From the NCBI GenBank assembly GCA_022824465.1, contig JAJDZV010000004.1, forward strand, positions 496,001-560,000: a stretch of DNA of 64,000 nt, read 5' to 3'. The notes under the pieces were generated by a model that was given only the letters and a program-made list of their open reading frames with translations, was not told the origin of the DNA and did no database searches. The stretch's first letter is position 1, and every line of letters starts with the position of its first letter. Shown here piece after piece: positions 33,640 to 41,733 of the stretch. Both the position numbers and the translations under genes were made by a program. The stretch comes from Anaerolineae bacterium. GTDB lineage: Bacteria > Chloroflexota > Anaerolineae > Aggregatilineales > Phototrophicaceae.

Positions 33640-34497
33640 CTAAAATGACGCAATTATCAGTTCGCTGACTGCGCCTCGTTTGCCCGCCTTACAATTGACC
33701 ATGCGTGGCGCAGTCACTTCATGAATCGTAAACTCGTCTCCCGAATAGAGATCCCGAACAACGCCAGCGTCGCTGTTGGAAAGCATGAAGCTCGCCCCGC
33801 GTTCATGCAGCGCAAGGCACAGGTCGCGCAGAGCCGCCTGGTCGTCAGCGCCGAAACCGCTTTTGGCGTAGCTCGTAAACGAGGTACTGTCGAGCGGCTG
33901 ATAAGGCGGGTCGAAATAGACGAAATCGCCAGCGGCCGCTTCCAATTTGCGGAAGTCGCGCATTCGGACATCCACGCCTTGCAAGGCAATATGGCATGCC
34001 CGCAGATTCGCCCCGTCACAAATGCTGGGATTCCGATAGCTCCCCATCGGCACGTTGAACTCGCCTTTGGAATTCACACGCCAGAGGCCGTTGTAGCAGG
34101 TCTTGTTGAGGTAGATGAAGCGCGCGGCGATCTCGATGCGATCGTCGAGGTCGTGCTGGCCGCGAATCTCGTAGTAATAGTCTTTCTGGTGGTTTCGGGC
34201 GTGTTGCTTCAGCCGCGCGATCAGGGGTTCGGGGTCGCGCTGTATGACCTGGTAAGTGCTGATGAGATCAAAGTTGACATCACTTAAGAATGCCTGCCCC
34301 CCCCCCCCCGCTGAATTAATTCTTCCTTCATTTTTCAGCGCGAAGAAAAGCGCGCCGCCGCCGACGAAGGGTTCGTAATAGTTGTTGAAGCGGGCGGGAA
34401 CACGACGCAACAATTCAGGCAGCAGACTGCGCTTGCCGCCCACCCACTTGACGAAGGGTTTGGCAGTGTGAAGATCCGGCAGAGGCGGTTGAGGCAT
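33640..34497 (-). CDS. D12-class DNA adenine methyltransferase with a 13-G tract in frame
   Basis: SAM-binding motif I is 'KPFVKWVGGKRSLLPELL' with 'YYEPFVGGGALFFAL', and catalytic motif IV is 'DFVYFDPPYQPLDSTSFTSY'. Both are typical of Dam/DpnM-type N6-adenine methylases. Residues 64-67 (GGGG) are encoded by 13 consecutive G on the coding strand, at 34297-34309. Related proteins normally run straight from the Glu-Gly turn to 'LSDVNFDLI', so this is an inserted loop. One base gained or lost would truncate the protein near residue 70. The ATG at 34497 gives a normal 285-residue length; earlier in-frame starts extend into the control region. It pairs with the PD-(D/E)XK gene. Confidence 0.9.
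   Translation of the reverse strand: MPQPPLPDLHTAKPFVKWVGGKRSLLPELLRRVPARFNNYYEPFVGGGALFFALKNEGRINSAGGGGQAFLSDVNFDLISTYQVIQRDPEPLIARLKQHARNHQKDYYYEIRGQHDLDDRIEIAARFIYLNKTCYNGLWRVNSKGEFNVPMGSYRNPSICDGANLRACHIALQGVDVRMRDFRKLEAAAGDFVYFDPPYQPLDSTSFTSYAKSGFGADDQAALRDLCLALHERGASFMLSNSDAGVVRDLYSGDEFTIHEVTAPRMVNCKAGKRGAVSELIIASF
34297..34309. repeat. Homopolymer of 13 C inside the methylase gene
   Basis: Thirteen C on the plus strand (13 G in the gene). Tracts of this length slip during replication and are the usual basis of phase-variable methylases. A miscount by the assembly cannot be excluded, but 13 keeps the frame open. Confidence 0.85.
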
Positions 34498-34602
34498 GCT
34501 TGATTTCCAGCGTTGGGAAAGATCGCACACTTGATCTATATGATCGTTTTGCCCGTCTGTCAACCGGTGGAAAATCCCAGAATCCAAAACCGGAAACTTC
34601 TA

Positions 34603-34611
34603 TGGTATACT
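34603..34611 (+). promoter_or_regulatory. Extended -10 promoter of the pdh operon
   Basis: TGG-TATACT forms an extended -10 element about 50 bases before the E1-alpha gene. There is no good -35 hexamer, as is usual for extended -10 promoters. Confidence 0.45.
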
Positions 34612-34660
34612 TGCCGACTTAACCAAGCGGATTACACTCACGCAGTAACGAAGGGAAAGC

Positions 34661-35692
34661 ATGGGTTCACCAAGCAAAGACATGCTCCTCGACTGGTATC
34701 GGCAGATGGCGCTGATACGCGAATTCGAAGAGACCTGTCATCGGCTCTACGAAGAGAAGCGCATCACCGGCGTCTACTTGCACCTTTACAGCGGCCACGA
34801 AGCCAGCGGCGTCGGCTCTATGGCGGCGCTGCGGAAGACTGACCACGTAATCACCGCTTACCGCGACCACGGCATTGCGTTAATTCTGGGCATGGACCCC
34901 AAAGCGGTCATGGCTGAGATGATGGGCAAAAAAACCGGCAGCAGCGGGGGCAAAGGCGGCTCCATGCACCTGGCGTCGAAGGAGCACAACTTCTGGGGCG
35001 GCTACGCCATCGTCGGCGGGCACTTGCCCCTGGCGGCCGGCATCGCCCTGGAAGCGCGCTATAAGGGCAAGGACGATGTCACCATGACCTATGTCGGCGA
35101 TGGCGCCACCAACAACGGCTATTTCCACGAATCGCTGAATATGAGCGCTATTTGGGACCTGCCGGTCATCTGGATCATCGAGAACAACGGCTACGGCATG
35201 GGCACCGAGGTCGAGCGCGCCAGCGGCCAGACCGAGTTGCACCGCAAAGCCGAGGCGTATGGCATCAAGAGCTTCGGGCGGGTCGATGCCCAAAACGCGC
35301 TGGAAGTTTACGCCGTCGCCTCCAAAGCGGTCGACTACGCGCGGGAAAATGGTCCGGTCGTCATCGAGCATGTCACTTATCGCTATCGCGGGCATGGCGT
35401 CTCCGACAAGCAGTACGACGCCCGCGAAGATATGTCGGCCGAATTGAAAGAGTGGATGGCGACGCGCGAGCCGATCAAAATCCTGCGCGATTGCATTGAA
35501 GCGAAGTACGGCGATGTCGGCGACATTCTCGCTGGTCATGAAGCCGCTGCGGAGCGCATCGTGGCGGAAGCGGTAAGCTTCGCCGAAGCCAGCGAATTGC
35601 CGAGCAGCTATGAAGACTTGCTTAGCAACACCTACGTCAATTCCGAGTTCGTGTATAAGACTGCGCAGAGCATCGGCGCCGGCATCGACTAG
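34661..35692 (+). CDS. pdhA: Pyruvate (or acetoin) dehydrogenase E1 component, alpha subunit
   Basis: The 343-residue protein has the thiamine diphosphate motif 'TYVGDGATNNGYFHESLNMS' and the E1-alpha run 'FWGGYAIVGGHLPLAAGIAL'. 'VTYRYRGHGVSDK' and 'RDHGIALILGMD' are also typical. It decarboxylates the 2-oxo acid and passes the acyl group to E2. AAGGGAAAG precedes the ATG. It leads an E1-alpha/E1-beta/E2 operon. The sequence resembles PDH more than branched-chain enzymes, but acetoin dehydrogenase is hard to exclude without E3 context. Confidence 0.9.
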   Translation: MGSPSKDMLLDWYRQMALIREFEETCHRLYEEKRITGVYLHLYSGHEASGVGSMAALRKTDHVITAYRDHGIALILGMDPKAVMAEMMGKKTGSSGGKGGSMHLASKEHNFWGGYAIVGGHLPLAAGIALEARYKGKDDVTMTYVGDGATNNGYFHESLNMSAIWDLPVIWIIENNGYGMGTEVERASGQTELHRKAEAYGIKSFGRVDAQNALEVYAVASKAVDYARENGPVVIEHVTYRYRGHGVSDKQYDAREDMSAELKEWMATREPIKILRDCIEAKYGDVGDILAGHEAAAERIVAEAVSFAEASELPSSYEDLLSNTYVNSEFVYKTAQSIGAGID

Positions 35693-35747
35693 TAGGTGTC
35701 ATCGAGCCAATAGCAGGGAAGTGTCTATTGTGGCAAATACGCGCTTC

Positions 35748-35885
35748 ATTACCCCCACCCCAAACCCCTCACTCATAAAGAGGGAGGGTCTTCAAAACCG
35801 CGCGGACAGTAAGAAAATTCCCCTTCCCTCATTTTGGGTGAGCGTGGACACTGCACTACGGAAAGGGGCGAGGGATGGGGTTAAT
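35748..35885. repeat. Small inverted-repeat element inside the pdh operon
   Basis: The 20 bases at 35748-35767 and the complement of 35866-35885 match at about 15 positions (ATTA-C-rich arms). They enclose 98 bases of unrelated sequence without a gene. The size (138 bp) and terminal repeats suggest a MITE-like or REP-like element inserted between E1-alpha and E1-beta. The hairpin at 1055-1082 and the sequence near 21630-21690 look related. Confidence 0.55.
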
Positions 35886-35920
35886 CGCCCGCAAAATACA
35901 AAGTAGAGAAAGCAGATTTC

Positions 35921-36907
35921 ATGGCAGCTAGAAATGTCGCCATGCGGGAAGCGATCCGCCGGGCGCTGAGAGAGGAAATGCACCGTGACGAGAACGTCTT
36001 CGTCATGGGCGAAGAGGTCGCTTACTGGCAAGGCACACACCGCGTCACGCGCGGCTTCCTGGAGGAATTTGGCGAGCGCCGCGTCCGCGATACGCCGATC
36101 AGCGAGATGGCTATCGGCGGCATGGCGGTCGGCGCGGCTATGGCCGGCTTGCGCCCGGTAGCCGAGTTCATGACGATCAACTTCGCTTTCCTCGCCCTGG
36201 ACGCCATCGCCAATCACGCGGCAAAAGTGCGCTACTTCTTCGATGGCATGTTCAAGGTCCCCTTGGTCTATCGCGCAGCGAGTGGCTGGGGCAATCAAGC
36301 CACCGCCTCCCATTCGCACGCGCCCGAGCCGATCTTCGCTCATTTCCCGGGCTTGTATGTCGGCTGCCCATCAAACTCGCTCGATGCCTACGGCATGCTC
36401 AAAGCGTCGATCCGCGATGACAATCCGGTGCTCTTCACCGAGAGCATCGCGCTTTATCCCAAGCCCAGCCCGATGCCCGATGACCTCGATGCGGACTATC
36501 TGATTCCCATCGGAAAGGGCGATATCAAACGCGAGGGCGGCGATGTCACGCTGGTGGCTTACGCCCGCGGCGTGGATTGGGCGCTGCAGGCGGCGCGAGC
36601 CTTAGCGCGGGATGGCGTCGAAGCGGATGTGGTCGACTTGCGCTGGCTGCGACCGCTTGACATGGCGCTGGTTTATGAGAGCTTCAAAAAGACCAACCGC
36701 TGCGTCATTGTGGAAGAATCCCTGCCAATGTACAACTTCGGCGGTGAGATCGCCGCGCTATTGCAAGAGAACATGTTCGATTATATGGACGCGCCGATCA
36801 AGCGGGTGGCGGCCGAAGATGTGCCCCTGCCCTATTCCAAAGAGATCGAACTGCTGGCGCTGCCGAACGCCCAGAAGGTCGTGGATGCGGTCAAGGAGAT
36901 TCTATAG
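35921..36907 (+). CDS. pdhB: Pyruvate (or acetoin) dehydrogenase E1 component, beta subunit
   Basis: The 328-residue transketolase-like protein has 'VFVMGEEVAYWQGTHRVTRG', 'VRDTPISEMAIGGMAVGAAM' with the TPP-activating Glu, and 'EFMTINFAFLALDAIANHAA'. 'DLRWLRPLDMALV' and 'RCVIVEESLPMYNFGGEIAA' belong to the C-terminal transketolase domain. It forms the heterotetramer with the alpha subunit. Its stop (36907) directly abuts the E2 start. Confidence 0.93.
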   Translation: MAARNVAMREAIRRALREEMHRDENVFVMGEEVAYWQGTHRVTRGFLEEFGERRVRDTPISEMAIGGMAVGAAMAGLRPVAEFMTINFAFLALDAIANHAAKVRYFFDGMFKVPLVYRAASGWGNQATASHSHAPEPIFAHFPGLYVGCPSNSLDAYGMLKASIRDDNPVLFTESIALYPKPSPMPDDLDADYLIPIGKGDIKREGGDVTLVAYARGVDWALQAARALARDGVEADVVDLRWLRPLDMALVYESFKKTNRCVIVEESLPMYNFGGEIAALLQENMFDYMDAPIKRVAAEDVPLPYSKEIELLALPNAQKVVDAVKEIL

Positions 36908-38155
36908 ATGGCGCACGAAGTCAAGCTCACCATGGATGGTTTGCTGATTAACTGGCTGAAGGATGTCGGCGATGCTGTGAGCGCGAGCGATATTATCGCC
37001 GAATTCGAAGCCGACAAAGCGACCGTCGAGATTGAAGCGGGCAGCGGAGGCCAGCTCCTGGAATTGCGCGCCGAGCCGGGCGATGAACTTGGCGAAGGCA
37101 CGGTGATCGCCCTCATCGGCGCGGCTGATGAAGGCGCTGCGCCAGTCGCGTCCGAGGCGCCAAGAGAGGCCGCGACGAGAGACGACAAACGAGCATCAGG
37201 CGACGACAAACCGGCTACAAATGGCCGAACTGTGGCTGCTGACGGACGCATAAAGGCGTCACCCCTGGCGCGCCGCATCGCCGCCGACAAGGGCATTGAT
37301 CTGGGGCGCGTGTCGGGCTCCGGTCCCGGTGGCCGAATCGTCAAAGCCGATGTCGAGAGCTTCAGCGCGACGCCGCAATTGCCGCCGCTGCCGACTGCGC
37401 CACCCGCTGCTGCTGTGGGCCAAGCCACTTGGGGCAGCATCCCGGACGCCGATGTCGAGGTCACCCCGCTGTCGCGCATGCGCCGGGCGATCGCCGATGG
37501 CACTGTGCGCAGCAAGAGCAATACGCCCCACTTCTATGTTACGGTAGAGGCCAATGTCGAACCACTGCTGGCGCTGCGAGCGGAGATCAACAGCGCGCTG
37601 GCGGAGCGCGGCGTCAAGGTCAGCGTCAACGATATGCTGATCAAGGCGCTTGCCCTGACGCTGCGAGCCTTCCCCAACTTGAACACGCATTATTACGGCG
37701 ACCGCTTCGTGCGGCATGAGCGCGTCAACATCGGCATCGCCGTCGCCCTGCCGGAGAATGGCTTGGTCAATGTCGTCTGCCAGGATGCCGACACCGTTCC
37801 GCTGAGCGAGATGGCAGAGAGCAACAAGGCGATGTACGAGCGCGCGCGGGCGGGCCGCATCAAGCTGGACGACATACGCGGCGCCACTTTCACGATCAGC
37901 AATATGGGTCCCTTCAACATCAAGGACTTCTCAGCCATCATCAGCGCGCCGGAAGCGGGCATCCTGGCGGTTTCTTCGGCGTTGCGCGTGCCGGTCGTGC
38001 TGGAAGACGGGACGCTGGGCGTTGGCAGTCGCATGAACATGACCTTGAGCGTCGATCATCGCGTCAGCAACGGCGCGGAGGGCGCGCAATGCCTGAATCA
38101 TTTGCGCGAATTGATCGAGAATCCGCTGCGCTTGCTGGATTTGAGTGGGGTTTAG
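36908..38155 (+). CDS. pdhC: Dihydrolipoamide acetyltransferase E2, one lipoyl domain
   Basis: There is a single lipoyl domain with the lipoylated Lys in 'FEADKATVEIEAGS' (residues about 1-75). An Ala/Asp/Arg-rich linker follows, then a peripheral-subunit binding domain ('IKASPLARRIAADKGIDL', 'SGSGPGGRIVKADV') and the catalytic domain ('TPLSRMRRAIADGTV', 'NMGPFNIKDFSAII'). The active-site motif reads 'SVDHRVSNGAEGA': the His is present, but the usual Asp of HxxxDG is Asn. E3 is not in the cluster. E2 assembles the complex and transfers acetyl to CoA. Confidence 0.92.
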   Translation: MAHEVKLTMDGLLINWLKDVGDAVSASDIIAEFEADKATVEIEAGSGGQLLELRAEPGDELGEGTVIALIGAADEGAAPVASEAPREAATRDDKRASGDDKPATNGRTVAADGRIKASPLARRIAADKGIDLGRVSGSGPGGRIVKADVESFSATPQLPPLPTAPPAAAVGQATWGSIPDADVEVTPLSRMRRAIADGTVRSKSNTPHFYVTVEANVEPLLALRAEINSALAERGVKVSVNDMLIKALALTLRAFPNLNTHYYGDRFVRHERVNIGIAVALPENGLVNVVCQDADTVPLSEMAESNKAMYERARAGRIKLDDIRGATFTISNMGPFNIKDFSAIISAPEAGILAVSSALRVPVVLEDGTLGVGSRMNMTLSVDHRVSNGAEGAQCLNHLRELIENPLRLLDLSGV

Positions 38156-38199
38156 CGGACAACAAAGCGGGGCAGTTCTGGCGAAGGTCAAGCGAGCGC

Positions 38200-39375
38200 A
38201 TGAAGCAAACTGAGCGGCAGTCGTCTCCGATGCGAGTTGACAAGCCGCGCCTGCTATTCATCGCCTCGCTCCACCATCCCAAAGAGCTCGCCGACGAGAG
38301 TCGAGCCGCCGAGGGGGACATCCCGCCCCGCTTCCCGCGCAGCATGGAGCTATTCACTTGGGATCGCGCCTTTCGCAAAGCCGGCTACGAAACGGACGTG
38401 TTCTGGCGGAATCTGCCTGGATTCGGCGCGCGAGATATCAGCCGCTTGAGCAACGAAGTCTACCGGACAGGGCTGACGCCGGGCAAGCTCATCGCCGGAT
38501 TGCTGCAGCGAATCCCCGCGCAACTGCAGCCCGATCTGCGCCGCCGCAATCAACTCTTGCTCGAGCAGGCGCGGCGATACCGACCCGATCTTATCTGGCT
38601 GGCCGGCGGCAATCGGGAGATCCTTCCCGCCACCCTGGAACGCCTTAAGCGCGAGCACAACTGCAAACTGCTCTTTATCCACGGCGATTCGCCAATCGTC
38701 TTTTCCAATCCCAATGAGCGGGCGGCCGCTCCCCTCTATGACCTGGTGCTGGTCAATGACTTGTATCACGGCTCGCAGTGGCGAGAGCTGGGCGCAAAGC
38801 GTGTTGAGTGGCTGCCCTATTCCTCGATTGACCCCGAGCTCCATGCGCCGCAGCCGATTACCGATGTGCCGAATGCGTATCTCTGCGATATGGGCTTTGT
38901 GGGCACGCTGGCGCCGGGCAACCTGTACAGCGAGCGCGTGGCGGCCTTGGAGAGCCTGCGCGACTTCGACCTGGGCATCTGGAGCGTGCATGATGTGCCG
39001 CCGTCGCTGAAGCCCTATTACCGCGGCTATGCCTTGGGCGTAGACATGCTGCGAGTGCTGTCCTCGGTGAAGATCTGCGTCAACACGCATGGCGATACGA
39101 TGCGCTACGGCGTCAATCTGCGCTTGTTTGAGTGCGCGGCGCTGGGCGTCTTCCAGATCGTCGATGACCGGCCAGGCGTGGCGGAGCAATTCACGGTGGG
39201 CGAGCATCTGGTCACATTCAGCGATAATGCGGATTTGCGGGAGAAAGCGCGCTATTACCTGGCGCATGATGAGGAGCGGGGGCGGATTGCGGCGGCGGCG
39301 CGGGCGCATGTGTTGGCGCGGCATCGGGTGGATCAGCGGCTGGCGCGGGTGTTTGAGTTGTTGGGGGCGGGGTGA
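38200..39375 (+). CDS. Glycosyltransferase of the CgeB/DUF3880-like GT-B type
   Basis: The N-half starts 'DKPRLLFIASLHHPKELADE' and carries 'RRYRPDLIWLAGGNREILPA' and 'LLFIHGDSPIVFSNPNE'. The C-half has the donor-binding pattern 'YGVNLRLFECAALGVFQIVD' and 'GEHLVTFSDNADLREKARYY', as in CgeB-like and family 4-like enzymes. It likely adds a sugar to a surface or spore-coat-type glycan; donor and acceptor are unknown. The start is uncertain: the ATGs at 38200 and 38230 both lack a strong ribosome site, and the open frame reaches back into the E2 gene. Confidence 0.78.
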   Translation: MKQTERQSSPMRVDKPRLLFIASLHHPKELADESRAAEGDIPPRFPRSMELFTWDRAFRKAGYETDVFWRNLPGFGARDISRLSNEVYRTGLTPGKLIAGLLQRIPAQLQPDLRRRNQLLLEQARRYRPDLIWLAGGNREILPATLERLKREHNCKLLFIHGDSPIVFSNPNERAAAPLYDLVLVNDLYHGSQWRELGAKRVEWLPYSSIDPELHAPQPITDVPNAYLCDMGFVGTLAPGNLYSERVAALESLRDFDLGIWSVHDVPPSLKPYYRGYALGVDMLRVLSSVKICVNTHGDTMRYGVNLRLFECAALGVFQIVDDRPGVAEQFTVGEHLVTFSDNADLREKARYYLAHDEERGRIAAAARAHVLARHRVDQRLARVFELLGAG

Positions 39376-39466
39376 TGCCCCCAGAAGTTGGGGGGTGCTG
39401 ACAAGGCTTCCTGTAGTAGCGTCGGTGCAAGTGACAAATGCGCGCGAATAGCGAAGGAAGCAGACA

Positions 39467-40138
39467 ATGATTGTCATACCAGCCATACTTATTACTCTTG
39501 TCGAAGCGGCAGTAATCGGCGGACTAGCGGGAGCCGTGATTTGCGGCATGGAAGACCGACGTACGTTGCCTCCAGATGCGCCGAAGGAACTTCGTACAGC
39601 GCATAGATGTGCAGCTGAAGGCGCACTATTGAGCGGCACGATCAGCCTGGCATTTCCGTTTTTCGGAGTTTTCGACGATCTCGGACGACCAGTAGCTAGC
39701 GTAGGCGACGACGCCGTTGGTTTCGCAGACGACGCGGCAAAACTCGCGAGAGGCGGGGCCGGGCAAGTCGCGCGGTCGCTCACACGACATCTGAATGCCC
39801 CGCTCAAACTTGAAGCTAATGTCTCGCGCGCCAGCTACTATAGGTGGTTGCGAATGCCAAAAGGCGCCTCCGGCTACGTATATGTGGTAGAAGACATCGC
39901 GAATGTCGGGCGGTACAAGATTGGGCGAACTATCGAACCGGCAAGACGGCTGCGCGAGATATCGAGCAGGGTTGGCAACAAAGTGAAATTTGTATGTATT
40001 ATTCACACCAACTATATGCGTATCCTTGAGCACGCGCTGCACTTAGCATTTGCCCCTCAACGCCTCCCGAATATCGGCGCAGGCACGGAGTGGTTCAGTT
40101 TAAGCCGCTTACAGGTGGCGGCGGCATGCAGCCTTTGA
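39467..40138 (+). CDS. Membrane protein with an intact-looking GIY-YIG (T5orf172-like) domain
   Basis: AAGGAAG lies six bases before the ATG. The N-terminus has a TM helix ('VIPAILITLVEAAVIGGLAGAV', residues 2-23, shown shortened as 'ILITLVEAAVIGGLAG') and a second hydrophobic stretch ('LLSGTISLAFPFFGVF'). The C-terminal 95 residues are a GIY-YIG domain: 'GYVYVVEDIANVGRYKIGRT', Arg in 'EPARRLREISS', Glu in 'ILEHALHLAF' and 'GTEWFSLSRLQ'. All core positions are filled, so catalysis is possible. It is a relative of the three decayed proteins at 24-27 kb. Membrane attachment of such a nuclease-fold domain is unusual. Confidence 0.8.
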   Translation: MIVIPAILITLVEAAVIGGLAGAVICGMEDRRTLPPDAPKELRTAHRCAAEGALLSGTISLAFPFFGVFDDLGRPVASVGDDAVGFADDAAKLARGGAGQVARSLTRHLNAPLKLEANVSRASYYRWLRMPKGASGYVYVVEDIANVGRYKIGRTIEPARRLREISSRVGNKVKFVCIIHTNYMRILEHALHLAFAPQRLPNIGAGTEWFSLSRLQVAAACSL

Positions 40139-40190
40139 GCTACTGGGCAGCGCTGCCTTCCGGACCTGGCGAACAACGACAGGTAATGAA

Positions 40191-40934
40191 ATGACCGACA
40201 TCTCCACCACCCTGACCGACCACATCCTGCGCATCCAGCTCAACCGGCCCGAGAAAAAGAACGCCCTCACCCCGGACATGTACGATACCCTGCGCGGAGC
40301 CATCGAGCGGGCGAACAGCGACCGCGACATCCGCGTCATCACGATCACCGGCAGCGGCGACAGTTTCTGCGCTGGCAACGACCTGAACAGCTTCTTGCAG
40401 GACCCAGGCTCGGAGTCGGCGGCGCGCTTCATCCAGGCGATCGCGACTGCCGAAGCGCCGATTGTGGCCGCGGTCAATGGCGTAGCGGTCGGCGTTGGCG
40501 TGACCATGCTGCTGCACTGCGACCTGGCCTACGCAGTCCCGGAGGCCAAGTTCAATTTCGCTTTCATCGACCTGGGTTTGCTGCCCGAAGCGGGCTCAAG
40601 CTATTTGCTGCCGCGCATGACAGGCTACAGTCGGGCGGCGGAGTTGCTGATGCTGGGCGGGGCTTTCACAGCCGAGAAGGCTCTGGCATGCGGCATCGTT
40701 AACCAGGTGGTCGCGGCGGAGGAATTGGATTCGCTGGCGCAATCGACGGCGAAGCAATTGGCGGCAAAGCCACCCGAGGCGCTGCGTCAGACGAAGATGC
40801 TGTTGCGGCGTGGCAGCGCGGCGGCGGTGCGAGAGGCGATGGAGATCGAGCTGGGCATGATCGGCGAGCGCCTGGTATCGGATGAGGTCAGGGAGATCTT
40901 GCAAGCGCGTATTATGCGGCGGGGCCCGAGATAA
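40191..40934 (+). CDS. Enoyl-CoA hydratase/isomerase family protein
   Basis: The crotonase fold is clear: 'RIQLNRPEKKNALTPDMYD', oxyanion-hole segment 'SFCAGNDLNSFLQD' and 'AVNGVAVGVGVTMLLHCDLA'. 'AFIDLGLLPEAGSSYLLPRM' follows. Glu in 'LLPEAGSS' matches the second catalytic Glu of hydratases; the first Glu position is less certain. Length 247 is normal. It probably hydrates or isomerises an enoyl-CoA in fatty-acid or amino-acid breakdown. It stands alone, with a short AGG before the ATG. Confidence 0.9.
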   Translation: MTDISTTLTDHILRIQLNRPEKKNALTPDMYDTLRGAIERANSDRDIRVITITGSGDSFCAGNDLNSFLQDPGSESAARFIQAIATAEAPIVAAVNGVAVGVGVTMLLHCDLAYAVPEAKFNFAFIDLGLLPEAGSSYLLPRMTGYSRAAELLMLGGAFTAEKALACGIVNQVVAAEELDSLAQSTAKQLAAKPPEALRQTKMLLRRGSAAAVREAMEIELGMIGERLVSDEVREILQARIMRRGPR

Positions 40935-41015
40935 CCCAACATTCGGCGCGGGATGTGCTATGCTCTAGGTGACAGCCAACTCGCTGGCAGCCGCAAGCCC
41001 TGATGACAAGCCACC

Positions 41016-41240
41016 ATGCGACGCCATTTGCTTCAAGCCACTAGAGCCGGCCTGCTCGGCGCTGTCATCGGCGCGGTCGCGGCGCTAGTCACCGCCGATG
41101 TATCGCTCGAAATCGCGGGAGCCGGCGCCATCATCGGATTAGTCATTGGCGCATTTCTTGGTTTGCGCGTCGGCCTCCAGCGACGTCCGCCGGCAGCGCG
41201 CAGGCCAAACGACTACCGTTGCGAGATTACCGGCCACTAA
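41016..41240 (+). CDS. Small glycine-zipper membrane protein
   Basis: The 74-residue protein has two membrane stretches rich in small residues ('AGLLGAVIGAVAALVTA', 'GAGAIIGLVIGAFLGLRVGL') and an Arg-rich tail. The ribosome site is weak. It overlaps no other gene and is followed after one base by a protein with a similar helix pair, suggesting a duplication. The function is unknown. Confidence 0.5.
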   Translation: MRRHLLQATRAGLLGAVIGAVAALVTADVSLEIAGAGAIIGLVIGAFLGLRVGLQRRPPAARRPNDYRCEITGH

Positions 41241-41241
41241 C

Positions 41242-41733
41242 ATGATTCGCCTGCTCATATACTCGCTGGTAGGCGCAGTATCCAGGGCGACCGTCGGTTA
41301 CCTGCTGGCGGATGGCTTGCCTGAGGGCGCTCTCGTTGGCGCTCTGCTCGGCGCGAGCATCGGCATCATCATCGCCATGCGCCGGGCGAGCGGCGGGGCG
41401 GGCGTTGCTTTCGAATATGAGGCAGCCGGTATCTATGACGACAATCTGATCACGACGGCGCGGCGCAATCTCGTCCGCGAGGCTTACCGTGAATCTTATG
41501 ACAGATTCTCCCGCGCAGATGTGGAGCGTCAACTGGGCAGCGCTCGTGGTCGTTTGCTGGCCGACGCCGACTCGCTGTCGGAGCTTGACCGGCAATATCA
41601 GCGGCTGGAATATGGGCAACATTCCAGCGACAGCAGAAACTGGCTGCCGCCCCAAGACAAGGCGCAAGCCCATGACTTGCAGATGCCGCGCGGCATCCGC
41701 AAGCGCAAGCGGAAACCAAAACGCTGGCTTTAG
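41242..41733 (+). CDS. Glycine-zipper membrane protein with basic cytoplasmic tail
   Basis: Residues 1-46 form two hydrophobic helices ('[20 protein letters not shown]', '[20 protein letters not shown]'). The remaining 115 residues are charged and helical ('[20 protein letters not shown]') and end in a Lys/Arg cluster ('[10 protein letters not shown]'). I know no family. The ATG is one base after the previous stop, so it is probably translated by re-initiation. Its stop overlaps the stop of the convergent DUF3179 gene. Confidence 0.6.
   Translation: MIRLLIYSLVGAVSRATVGYLLADGLPEGALVGALLGASIGIIIAMRRASGGAGVAFEYEAAGIYDDNLITTARRNLVREAYRESYDRFSRADVERQLGSARGRLLADADSLSELDRQYQRLEYGQHSSDSRNWLPPQDKAQAHDLQMPRGIRKRKRKPKRWL

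Noticed and set aside
36832..37717. Minus-strand open frames across the E1-beta/E2 junction
   Set aside because: Shadows of the lipoyl and linker regions of E2; no ribosome sites.
38350..39807. Minus-strand 485-codon open frame
   Set aside because: Long but Arg/His/Pro-rich, antisense to the glycosyltransferase and extending across an intergenic gap into the GIY-YIG gene.
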